From the NCBI GenBank assembly GCA_945859605.1, contig OX243814.1:42144231-42208230 (forward strand): 64,000 nt of DNA, read 5' to 3'. The DNA is from Lumbricus rubellus (taxonomy: Eukaryota > Annelida > Clitellata > Crassiclitellata > Lumbricidae). The notes under the pieces were generated by a model. That model saw nothing but the letters and a program-made list of their open reading frames with translations, did not search any database and had not been told where the DNA came from. The position numbers and the translations under genes were made by a program. This document shows positions 51,863 to 62,634 of the stretch, one piece after another; within the stretch, counting starts at the first letter, position 1; each line of letters begins with the position of its first letter.

Positions 51863-54800
51863 ATGTGTGAGGTAATAATTAGACACCTACAGAGAGGGCA
51901 AAAAGTTATCCCATATGGTATTTTTAATCAATATCTTGGTCAAAAACAAGAATTTTCAAGTCAAGTTTTACGGGCTTAAAGGCAATTCATTTCTACATAA
52001 CATAGCCACCTTTTACCCAACAAATCCAAACAGAACAAATGTTATACCGTAGGCTATCACTCATAGTGAGCCACCCACGGTTTTTTGACGATCTAAATAA
52101 CGTAACGTAGCCAAAAATATTGCAAACACCATTTTATTAAATCATATCTCCAAAGAGTGTCATCAAATGAACTTGATATTGCCAGATTATGGTTAGATAT
52201 ATTGTTACTGTGGCGGACACGACACATGGCTTGAATGAAAGCTGATCATGTAGGCCTAATTGCACTTTCCTCGTCTCGCAAAAATTTCGGCTTGTGCCCA
52301 TGTGCAAAATTGATGTAAAATTGATGGGTTAATGAACTCAAAAATCAGACTATTAATTTAAAACAAGCAGTTTACTATGAAAGCATTAATTATATTTCAT
52401 GTACCCTGATTATTTGAATATTTGGCATCTATAGCGAAGCTTAAAGAGAGAGGATCTTCACTATCAGAATCCTTGTACCTTTTCGAAGCATAGTAATTAC
52501 TGGTTGCAGGGCCGGCCTTAGCCCAAATGGCGTCCTAGGCAAGCAAGGCATACGTTTGGTGCCCCAGGCATAGGCCTGCATTTGGCGCCCTTAGTTTTCC
52601 ATTCAATTGTTAAGCCCACGTCAGAATCACAAGACCGTTGCAAGAATTTTATTTCGGGGGTGTTTTCTTGACCGTGATTTTGAGGTGTGTGAACGCTGCC
52701 GACTTTTTGGGGCTAGATTTTCTGACGACTTTTGTTATTCGTCGAATTTTCTGACGTCCAAAAAACACTATTTTTCTCGATTTTCGACTATTTTCTGCTA
52801 AAAATTACATTAACTCTGTCATGTGCTAGCAAATGCATAATCACGCCTATTTCATTTTTACATTATTTCATTGGGGGGTTCAAACCCCAAAACATCCCCT
52901 AACTACGGCCTTGTATGCTCTACTGAGTAGATCTAATTCATTATAATTTCTTTATTAGTACATGCACTGAAGGCTGGATAATATTCAATTCTGTGGAGAA
53001 TGGTATAAGTTACAAAATATTAAAATACACTCTTGTGGAAATGGCGCCCTCTTTGATGGGAATGGCGCCCCCTAGAACTAGGCGCCCCATGCAACTGCCT
53101 GCTTTACCTATTATGCCTAAAGTCGGTCCTGCCTCAGCTACTGCCCTTTCTTCATCGTCGTCCCTACTAGACTACATGTATTTATTTGAATCGGAATAAA
53201 TGGCAGGCTGTAATGTTGTAATCTCATCTTCATACTCAGCAAGGCCCACTCCCGTTTCATACATTTAATTTCTTGCAACATTTTCACTATCGAAATTGAG
53301 CGTCGCAGATTCTAACTTCTGTCTCCTAAAGCAAAGAGTACGGAATGCCGTTAAAAATCGAATTTTATATGTCGATATAAAATTTATGCAGTCCTTGAAA
53401 TTGAATTAGTCCAATCTGAACAGGTGCAATGAACCAATTATTATTTTTACTTCTTTCCATTAGTGAAAGTCTTGAGTATTAGTATATATTACATGTATTA
53501 GTGAAAGTCTTAAGAATATAGTGTAAAAAATAAATTCGCCGGTGCCGCAGCGCCCCCTCAAGCCTGCGGCGCCCTAGGCAACTGGCTACTTTGCCTATAG
53601 CTAAGGCCGGTGTAAAGGTTTCAAATTACCCCCTCCTTGACATTACCCCCCGGTAACTTGAAACCGGTTTCAGATTACCCCCCCGGAAACTAGATTTGCG
53701 TCAATCATCGTATTTATTGCACTAAAAAATTAGAAAAATCATCCCGCTTATTGTTTTGGTCTGAAGATTTTCATCCGTCATCCCACTTCGTGGTTTGTTA
53801 TCGATATTTTAATCGAAATAAATAATAGCCTCGAAGCCATTTCTCCATGTAATTTCAGCGGCGATTTAGCACTTTAGTTACAGATGAAAATATTGATAAC
53901 AAACCACGAAGTGGGATAACAGATGAATATCTTCAGACCGAAACAAGAAACGGGATGATTTTTCTGATATTTTTAGTGCAATAAATGCGATGATTGATGC
54001 AAATTACAGTTTTCAGGGGGGTAATGTTTAGGAGGGGGTAATCTGAAACCTGTACACCCGCCGGCCCTGACTGGTTGGTCGCTCTTTGCCAACACAGAGT
54101 CCGTGGCTACCGTATAAAAAGCAGAATAATAACTGTGGACGATAATAATTATTATGACAAGACCTTTTGCGGAAGGTAGGCCTATTGTGTAGGTACAGAT
54201 GCCGTATAGAGCAGCGGTTCTCAACCTTTTCAGACTCACGGACCCCTTTTAAATTTTGGGCCACGGTCACGGACCCCCAATAAAATTTTGCGCCTTTGGC
54301 GCATTATCGCGACTGTGCGACTCTATTATCCTATAATATTATCTAGAGACTGAAACAAACCGACCCATCTAAAACAGATGAATTGTCATTAATCAGCGTA
54401 TTATATAGGCCTATATTAGTTTCATGTCGCCATTGAAAAGAGGAAATATCGAAAAACTGACCAAAAATTTATCTGTTTGACTGTTTCTACGTTTTAACTC
54501 AGAAATATATAATTTTCAGGACTTGCTCGCGGACCCCCAAGCACGTCGCCACGGACCCCCAGGGGTCCGCGGACCCCCGGTTGAGAACCGCTGGTATAGA
54601 GAATAGTTAGAGATGTCTAGGTGTAATTATGAAGTCATTGTTGTCTTAGGACAGAGTACCGTAGAAAAGTGCGTCATGAACCTTCCTTGCTTCCGGAACT
54701 AAGAGAGCGTTTGGTGCCTCATATTATTGGCGTTAATTCACAAGTCACGAGGTGCAGAATGTTGCGTAAAAGTTCAAATCAGACGGAGAAGAAGCGGTAG

Positions 54801-57800
54801 CACGTACATGTAGCTAAGCAGGGAAAGACAAAGAGAAAAACTCCTGCAGGTAAAAGAGTGAACCCTGTTCTGAGAAGAGGTCGTCGTCAGGACGTTGCCC
54901 ATTCGGCGACCTCGGATAAAGGCAGAGTCGGACTCCGAGATGAAGCTATAATATAGCGGAAACAATATACATGTAATTATTATAGTGTTTCCTCTCTTAC
55001 AGAAGCGATCGAATTTGGACTTTCCTCGGTTGTGAATATTGGCAAAGATAGAGAACAGCCATTTTCCACAGAAGGTAGACAGGGCAGTGACTCGGGTGGC
55101 TGCAGACGGCGAAGTGCACGGGCTGGAAATTCTTTCCTACCAATGAGATGTGAGCAATCAGTATCCGGGCCGTTGTCTCTACATTACACTGCAGTGGCGT
55201 AGCCAAGGAGAAGTTTCGGGGGTTAAACCCGCCTTCATTGGCCTATAGAGGGAAATTGTAATGTTGTTTATCCACTTAAATAAGAAAAAACAAAACAATT
55301 GTTTGTAGTAACAGTTGTTTTTAGTACTTTATTCCCTTTGCTACTTTATTTCCTTGTTATTTACTGTAATACTGTTGGTTTGGTGTCTGAAAGGGCATCC
55401 GGCCAGGCCATATCTTTTGGTCTTAGTGGTCTTCCTCTTCTTTGGTTTCGTTCATATCTTATAATATATACTGATCGTACCCAAATGGTTATACTAGATG
55501 ATTCTCGCACCTCGTGGGTTCCTGTTAAATTTGGAGTTCCTCAAGGATCCGTACTGGGTCCACTTTTTTATATCTTGTTTACAGCTGATATTCCTCTTCT
55601 GTTTGCTAAGCACTCAGCCTCTGGTCACCTCGATGCTGATGATGTTCAAACTTTTGTTCATGGCTCCTCTTACCAACAACTTGCTCTCTGTCAGTCTATT
55701 GAATCTCTTTCTGCTGATCTCAATTCTTGGATGTCCTCAAATTGTCTGTCGCTTGACTCTTCCAAGACTCAGTTGATCTGGTTGGGCACTCGTCAACAGC
55801 TTAATAAGCTTGATTACGTTTTACTTGCCAAGCACTTTCCTCAATTTACTTTCGTGGCAAATGTCCGTGACCTTGGTGTTACTATTGACAATACTCTTTC
55901 CTTCTCTACACATATTGCTAATATTTCTCGGTCCAGCTTCTATCATCTACGTCGTTTACGTGCCATTCGGCGATCTCTCTCTTCGTCGATTTTTTCATCT
56001 ATGGTCCATGCCTTCATCTGTTCCCGCATTGACTACTGTAACTCATTACTCATTGGGCTACCTAAACTCCGCCTTGCTCCTCTCCAATCGGCACTTAATG
56101 TATCTGCTCGCTTGATTGCTCGCCTCCCTTGTTTCTCTCACATTTCGGCTTTCATGACTGAACACCTTCACTGGCTTCCTCTGACTGCCCGGATTCAATA
56201 TAAAATTCTTTTTCTCACCTATAAGATGTTTTTGGGTCTAGAGCCTCGCTACCTTTGTGATCTCATTAGGAAGCCTTTCTCAGCTACCGTTGGTCGTCCT
56301 CTCCGCTCTTTAGATCGTCATGATCTTCTTGTTCCGCGATCTCGGACTGCCACAGCCCAACACCGCGCCTTTGCCTCTGTCTGCCCTTTACTGTGGAATG
56401 GCCTTCCTACTATTATTCGTGCTCAAATTTTATCTGGAGGCTTTACTTTTTCTGCCAGATGTCTCAAGACTTTTCTGTTTCCAGGAGTTCTTCGCACTGG
56501 GAGCGCCTCTGATTAGTTTGTACTGTGAGAGGCGCTTTATAAAATCAAAAATAGAATAGAATAGCATAGAATAGAACCCCCCATCGGAAATTCCTGGCTA
56601 CGCCACTGTTACTCTGTGACATCATAGACATAGGCGTACGGAAGATTTCGGCAGTGGGGGGACAAAGATTGAACTTCTGCCCGAAAAATATATTCGTCAA
56701 ACCGTAAAAAAGTTGACGACCTTTTTTTAGTCATTCGGTCTGTGTTTGCCCGAAAAACCGGACTTGCCCGAAAGTTGATGACCTTTTTTTTAGTCATTCG
56801 GTCCGTGTTTGCCCGAAAACCGGACTTGCCCGAAAGTTGATGACCTTTTTTTAGTCATTTGGTCTGTTTGCCCGAAAAACCAACCGAACTTGCCCGAAAG
56901 TGGGGGGGCAATTGCCCCCCCCTGCACCCTCGTCTCGTATGCCTATGATCATAGAGCAAGATAACTATGAAATTGCAAATAAAAACTTTTCAGATTCAAA
57001 TTATTATTTATTTTTCCTACCGGTACTCTTTATGAGGATTTGAGTACTATCGATTATGTTTATAGGCCTACTTAGTTAGGCCTAAGTATGATGTACACTT
57101 GAATTGGAATCGATAAAAATATCCATGTCTAATTGTCTATGTCGCTATGCCTGATCTTCAGGATTATTTCATAAAGAGCCACTTGAATGGGCTCGTACTG
57201 GATGTGGAAAACGGTTTCAAGATGCCCGGTACGCCGGTCACTTGCTGGGAAAAAAACGGAACAGATGCCCAGAAATGGCGCGACCACAAGGCTACAGGAA
57301 CCATTCGTAGCAAGCTCAATGGATATTGCCTGGACCTTGAAGGTAGGACATTCAACAATATGGAACTGGGAGATAATGTGTTGTGATAATGAGCTATGAA
57401 CTTCAAGTATAGTTTGTTTTATTTTTCCGGGCCTGCATGCCCGAAAAACAGACTTGCCCGAAATTGGGTGGGGGGGCATTTGCTCCCTAGGACCCCCGTC
57501 TCCTACGACCATGGCCCTAATGGTATACATGGTCAAAACCAATCGCTTCAACAACGGTTCGTGGTATTTAGGTTGATTCCGACATTATTGTATCAAACCA
57601 TTTCAATCAAAATTTAATAACTGCGTCTTTATTTAGGCTAAATCGTACTAACACAGAAAATTTGATTTTTATAGACGTTAGTTGACTAAAGAGAAGTTAT
57701 ATCATATCAATCTGTATTGGGTATAATATTATTTAGCAATATTTACCTCTATTTATGTAACCAATTAGATCTACTTAGCGTAGTTATCAGTTTGACAGTT

Positions 57801-58906
57801 TCCATTACATTCTTATTGTGTCAGGTAACCGACTTGTTGTGAACCCGTACCAGGAGGGTAAGATCAACCAACAGTGGGAACGTAGAGACAAAGTGATCGC
57901 CAATCGCGAATGGACAAACATGGTTCTAGACATTGCTGGTAAGAAAACGAGAGTAAACCAATTATAATGATAGCCTATAATATCGGCTAGTTAGATTGTG
58001 TCGGAATTGATATTGGAATTGATATTCTAATTAAACCGCGTACTAAACTATTCCATAGTGCATGGGCGGAGTTTATACATGTAAATGGCTAGAGAAGGGC
58101 TAAGCCCCTCCCCAGAAGCCCCAGATTCATGTTTTTCCCGTGTAAATGGTATCTTTTTTGGGTTCCCCCCAAGAACTTTCAATCAAATGACTAAAAAGGT
58201 CATCACTTTTTTTGGGTCGGTGTCACGAAATAAAGTCTCCTTCGCAACAGAGTCTCCTCCTTGCTGATACACAGAGTCTCCGGGGGAGACTCTATACCGA
58301 ACAAAGTCTCCTCCATCGAAACAGAATCTTCCCCTCTACCATACAAAGTCTCCCTATACTAAAAAAATCCACCTATATTTCTGGACTTAAAGTGCATATT
58401 TTCTTTAAAAAATGACTTTGTGTCCATTAGTGGAATCGGACAATAATAAATATGAAGTAATAATGAGAATCTTGTGAAGTAAGTTTAGATGCTAAACTAA
58501 TGGGCGTAATAATTGTAGCATAGTAGTTACTAGTTATAGTTCTAGCACCACGGGATGTCGGACCACTTATGTCATTAAAGGGCAGCGGAGAGGTTAGGCT
58601 CAAATAGAGTATACTACCCATGAATCTAATTAATAGTTAGGCGTAAGTCTATCCATTAATTGGATCCATGGGCAGCTTACATAAGTGACCAGACATCACA
58701 GGGGCTTCAACTTGACCGGGAGCGGGTCTGAGTAGTCACCTTGAAGTGGCATTATATAAATCCATACTGATTGCTTGATTGATGTAGGCCTACTACTTGG
58801 TCATTTATTGTTTGCAGAAAAGAATCCAAAAGCAAGAGGGAGAGTGCATCCCTGGTCTGCATGCAATGTATCGAATCAGCACTGGACTTTCGAGCTGGCT
58901 CCCTAG
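51863..58906 (+). CDS. Ricin-B-type beta-trefoil lectin, gene 2 (4 exons)
   Basis: Exons are 51863-51871 (ATG TGT GAG, donor GTAATA), 57162-57342, 57825-57938 and 58818-58906, all GT-AG, with the same phases as gene 1. The joined frame is 130 aa ending in TAG. One beta-trefoil is formed, with QKW 40-42, QQW 79-81 and QHW 122-124, and the C-terminus is WTFELAP. It shares YFIKS, LDVE, PGTPV, DAQKWRD and NRLV-NPYQ with gene 1 but differs in the last lobe (a few extra residues, WSACNVS). It has no signal peptide. Intron 1 is 5.3 kb because a hAT element with two nested elements, a hAT MITE, a LINE-bearing MITE and another TIR element have entered it. Intact splice sites and frame suggest a working gene. 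Sugar specificity cannot be read from the sequence. Confidence 0.87.
52630..52913. mobile_element. Short TIR element (CAAGGCCGTAGTTAGG family), copy 2
   Basis: It matches 38388-38695 in inverse orientation, sharing TTTATTTCGGGGG, TTTTCTGACGACTTTT, GTGCTAGCAAATGC and CCCCTAACTACGGCCTTG at the right end. It is nested in the hAT-type element 52507-54069. Confidence 0.65.
53609..54058. mobile_element. Foldback element (whole element is an inverted repeat)
   Basis: The ends are GGTGTAAAGGTTTCAAATTA and the inverse of GGTGTACAGGTTTCAGATTA. The complementarity continues inward through AACCACGAAGTGGGAT and ATCATCCCG-like blocks, so each arm is about 190 bp. It forms a long hairpin around a short central loop. 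It is nested near the right end of the hAT element 52507-54069. A CCG target repeat is possible but weak. Confidence 0.8.
54212..54593. mobile_element. hAT MITE with perfect 8-bp TSD
   Basis: A perfect 15-bp inverted repeat CAGCGGTTCTCAACC at each end is flanked by GTATAGAG on both sides (54204-54211, 54594-54601). CACGGACCCCC motifs recur near both ends. The terminus resembles Charlie-type hAT ends, which commonly read CAGNGGTTCTCAA. Confidence 0.95.
55398..56516 (+). pseudogene. LINE reverse transcriptase, N-terminally truncated
   Basis: The frame contains the RT motif GVPQGSVLGPLFYILF, then HLDADDVQTF where most relatives have YADD, then ANVRDLGVTID, then LHWLPLTARIQYKIL and CLKTFLF at the end. 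This is the C-terminal half of a CR1/L2-type RT protein. The endonuclease and the RT fingers are missing, and the Tyr of YADD is Asp here, so the product is not expected to be active. The frame itself has no internal stop, suggesting a fairly recent insertion. Confidence 0.87.
55398..56574 (+). mobile_element. 5'-truncated CR1/L2-like LINE with (ATAGA)n tail
   Basis: The boundaries are where the surrounding MITE sequence breaks off and resumes. The 3' end has GGAGCGCCTCTGATTAG, then AGGCGCTTTATAAAATC and an (ATAGA) repeat tail, the expected LINE 3' structure. Confidence 0.85.
56629..56947 (+). mobile_element. Short TIR element (CATAGGCGTACG family), copy 2
   Basis: CATAGGCGTACG at the left and the inverse of CATAGGCATACGAG at the right are flanked by identical ATCATAGA (56621-56628, 56948-56955). 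It contains tandem units with CCGGACTTGCCCGAAAGTTG and GACCTTTTTTTAGTCATTCG. Confidence 0.92.
57425..57515 (+). repeat. Partial copy of the CATAGGCGTACG-family element
   Basis: GCCCGAAAAACAGACTTGCC and GGGGGGCATTTGCTCCC followed by CCCCCGTCTCCTACG resemble the right half of 56629-56947. It lies in intron 2 of lectin gene 2. Confidence 0.55.
58060..58420. repeat. GGGCGGAGTTTAT-family repeat
   Basis: Starts GCATGGGCGGAGTTTATAC. It includes several AGTCTCC/CAAAGTCTCC units near 58220-58350, and lies in intron 3 of lectin gene 2. Confidence 0.5.
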
Positions 58907-59049
58907 GTATACCGATGCTCCGATGTGCCAAGCCGTCGTATTAGTCTCGTGATCACTGATCAGTGGCACGAAGAATAATATTATATTATACATTGAACAT
59001 CAGTAATATCCAAGATTTAAGTTCGTCAATTGAACAATTACGCCTACGT

Positions 59050-60065
59050 TCGTAGGCGGAGACTTGGCCCGAATTTTGGGGGGACGGACGAGCTGCAGAG
59101 TTGAACGATCGGTGAGGTGCGAAGCGCTGTGCAGTGGAGGGTTTTGGGCAGGGGATGTTGCCACAAATGTCGAAAATGTTTGAATTTCTACACTGCAATG
59201 GTAACATTTTAGGCTGTCATTTTAACGAAATTGCTCATCATTTCAGTGCGACTACAAGTCTAAGATTTCAAAAGTGTATCCCATGTCGAAATTGCTCATC
59301 ATTTTATGGCGAATAGTTCTGGTCTAAGACTTCAAAGTGTCCCCTCTTGTGGAAAGTTTTGAATCTTCACGCTGTAAAGGTAGAATTTTGGGATGTCTTT
59401 TTAACAAAATTGCTCATAATTTCAGTGCTAATAGTCCTAGTTTAGGACTTTTAATGTTTCCCTTCATTGTTTGATATTTTTGAAATTTCCAAACCGTAAT
59501 AGAATCATTAATGGAATCATTTGGGCGTGATATCAACAACATTTCTTTGCTGAAAGACTTGGCTTAAGACTTCAATAAATGCCCCTCAACATTACTAAAA
59601 AAATTTGAATTTCCATATTTTAATTGTGGCAATTACATTTTAAGCTGTCATATTGATAAAATTGCTCAATTTTCAACGCTGATTGTTATGGTTTAAGTAC
59701 TTTAAGACTTCACAGTGTCGCCTCTCAATTGTTTTAATTTTTTCCACACTGTAACCATAGCTTTTTAAACTGTCATCTTCACAAAATTATTCATGATTTC
59801 AGTGCTTAGTGACATAGTTTAAGACTTCAATAAAATGTCTCCTCCAATTGTTTAAAATATTTTCAATTTGTAAACTGTGATGGTACCATTTTGAGCTGTT
59901 TTCTTAACAAAAGCTCATTGCGGATAAACAGTGGGGAGTAGGCTACTGGCTACTGAAGAAATTTATAATGATAATCCAAAATATTGGGTTGATATAAGCA
60001 TCTTAGTCCCCCACCACAAATTGTGAAGGGGACCGTCTCCCTAAGTCTCCGTCGGTCTATGTCTA
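59050..60065. repeat. Element with ~115-bp degenerate tandem repeats
   Basis: From about 59160 to 59920, six or seven diverged copies of a 115-120-bp unit occur, with TTTGAATTTC, CACTGTAATGGTA, AGCTGTCATTTT and AAAATTGCTCATCATTTCAG. The flanks GGCGGAGACTTGGCCCG and AAGTCTCCGTCGG may be its terminal parts. Confidence 0.65.
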
Positions 60066-60229
60066 CGCTTCATTTAAAAAAACAAGTTTTTTTAATGTTT
60101 ACGTGAACTAATTATAATAAATTTTTTATTAGCCTATTAGTTTTCAAAGCATTGTTGCACAGATTAATTATAATTTTTATTTTGGTGGTCCATTATGACG
60201 ACAAAGCTCTCAAGACCTCAAAATCTCAC

Positions 60230-60465
60230 AAAGTGGAAATGTATGCGGAGTAATTACTGGAAAATGAATTGTTTACTTTAATTAATAAAATTTTGCTTGC
60301 AAGATGATTGACAATATTCTTTAAAAAAATGATATCTTAATTGCAACTGCACGGAATATTAAACTAAATGAATGGGAGTAGAAAACGACAAAGAATTTTC
60401 ATAGCAGTAGATAGAGAAGAGTGCAAAGAAGAAGAGGAAGAGGAAGAGGAAGAGGACAGGGCTAT
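60230..60465 (+). other. 3' flank of lectin gene 2, homologous to gene 1 flank
   Basis: Blocks such as ACTGGAAAATG, AATTAATAAAATTTTGC, AACTAAATGAATGGG and the GAAGAGGAAGAGG run correspond to 5300-5530 after lectin gene 1. This shows that the duplicated unit includes the downstream region. Confidence 0.65.
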
Positions 60466-62634
60466 TTAACGTGCAGTTGTACATACAATGTGTAGTTGTA
60501 GAAGCACTTCTGTACAGTTACAACTTGCAAAAAGGTTATTGTCTTCCGATTGGAAGTAATTTACCATGCATGAAGGCAACGGAAAGGACGTGTGCAGTTT
60601 TAAAATGCCTTAAAAACAGCCCTGGAATAGGAAGACGAAGAGGAAGAAGACAAAGAAAGAGATGAAGTAGACGAAGAACCAAAAAGAGGACAGTTTTCTT
60701 AGTTTTCAAATTTAACTGTTATGTGTTAGGTGGTAACTGTTCGACTGCTCGTCTTTTCATGCCTGCCTCAGCGATGTACGATGGGTCATCTATTATCTCG
60801 CTTGCGAATAACATGTAAAATTATCGAGCTTGCTTAATAAGTTACCTAAATGACAACTCTGAATTATTTTATATTCGGATTCGTCATTATACTTGTCATG
60901 CAAGTTTGTTCATTTCATGGGCGAAACATCGACCCGAGATTCTACAGATAGCTGGGCTACCCTTGTTTCGACAACATGTTGTCTAAGGATTCACATGTAT
61001 ATGCTGATTTGATGCTAATATCTCATCAGGGAGATACAGATTTCGAAAGCTCTGTTCTATTCATGTCCCAATTGTCCCATAGACCCATACAGAACTCATG
61101 CAATTAACACAAAAGGCCTACACGGCAGGTGCTATGATCAAGTATAAAGATGGAGGGTTGGTCACCTGTCCAATTATGCAGACGCTAAGGAAATAAAGTT
61201 GTACATATTATTTTCACAACCACCTTAGTTGCCTCCCAAGCTTGGAGAGACACCAAGCGAAATCTTCGTTCTTAACCACGAACACCTAACCACTTAACCA
61301 CAGGAACCACTGACGATAATAATCAATCACCAATAAAACCTCTAGCAAGTAGTCGATTGATTTTATTACTATTAGAGAGCATAAAAACATGAACTGTGGT
61401 AGTGAAGATGGATGAGGTGATAGCTACGTCAGCACCTCCATCATCCAATGCAGAAAAACCTGAAAACAATTTCCTGGTTCACCAGTAACACGAACATTCA
61501 CATAGTTTAGCCTGGAAAATCGTTAGGCTTGTTTACATCAATTCCCAAATCGGGCCAAATGCAAAGAATGACTTACCATTTCTGTTATGACCATTTGATT
61601 GACAGGCGACGTCACAGTCATCACTGCACTCTTTGAGTCTGTGTAGCCACAGAAGTGACCGCAGTAACCAAGGTTCTTTGAATTGTGTGGATAGATCTTG
61701 GCAGTAACTATGTCAATGCTGTTCAATGCCCTTGCTCGATATTTGTTCGCTCCGGTTGTGTGGTTTTCATCACAACCGTTTCCTTAATTAATGCCCACAT
61801 TAAGAGAAGTAATTTGCTCTGTCTGCCACCCCCTTTCACTTGTGCACGCATTTACACGTCGTACAATAGCATATTGACCTCTCAGACCGATCGCCTTCGT
61901 TTCTAAATTTATCACAATAAGGAAACACCCGTGGGCTTTCTATTAGCCATACCCATGGGTGTTTTGCCGGAATACCCACTATAAATTTTGGAAGGAGGCG
62001 GTCGAAAAGAGCTAACCATCCCACGCTTCCCACCTGTATCCTTGAAGCGCTGGATTGGTTGACCAAAGGGTGTAGTCTTGGGTCGATCCCCAACACGATT
62101 TGCTAAAAGCAGTCGATGGTTGAACCAAGTTTGCTCGCATCAACCCATCCCACATCAGTACTGACAGTAGCCGACTCCACCGTCAAAACATACTTAAAAC
62201 ACGATTCAGATAGGCAATATTTAACTCCATCAATACTAACAATTAGATCAACTGGATTAAATTGTAGCACTGTGGCTCTCAATGTAATTAGTCAAAACAG
62301 CTTTTAAACGAGAAATAAACATGGCAAAAGTTTCCCATTCTGGTTTTGGCAAATTATTAAATGAATCTCTGTACATTGCTGGCGAAAATTTATATTCTTT
62401 CAGACTCAATAACTGAATGCCTCTGGCACGACACATTGTTTGTGAATTAGCAGTTAAAGGAAGATGGAAAGATGACGAGACATAAAGTTGACTTTGTGGG
62501 CGCGCTCTAGAATATACATGTAGGCATTGACAATTATAGTATCGCCGCAGTATGAAGATTGAGGAGCGTCCAAAAGGTATTAACCCCGTCACCACGTATC
62601 ATTAGGCGCATTGCCTTTCTTATCTATTAATTAA
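60466..62634. other. Intergenic, no gene recognised
   Basis: No frame with splice or domain support was found. The GC content rises slightly around 61800-62100. Confidence 0.4.

Larger units (their letters stand above)
52507..54069. mobile_element. hAT-type element (CAGGGCCGGCC family) with two nested elements
   Basis: The ends are CAGGGCCGGCCTTAGCCC and the inverse CCGGCCCTG. The 8-bp flanks ACTGGTTG (52499-52506 and 54070-54077) are identical. GGCGCC-rich segments occur near both ends. The elements at 52630-52913 and 53609-54058 have inserted into it. No transposase. Confidence 0.9.
55192..56608 (+). mobile_element. hAT-like MITE (CAGTGGCGTAGCC family), copy 2, split by a LINE
   Basis: CAGTGGCGTAGCCAAGG at the left and the inverse TGGCTACGCCACTG at the right are flanked by TTACACTG and TTACTCTG (7 of 8). 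The MITE sequence (55192-55397 and 56575-56608) matches 150-397 inverted. Between them lies a LINE. Confidence 0.88.

Noticed and set aside
62116..62595. Open frames of 63 and 112 aa on both strands
   Set aside because: No recognisable domain or conserved exon structure, and lengths expected by chance.
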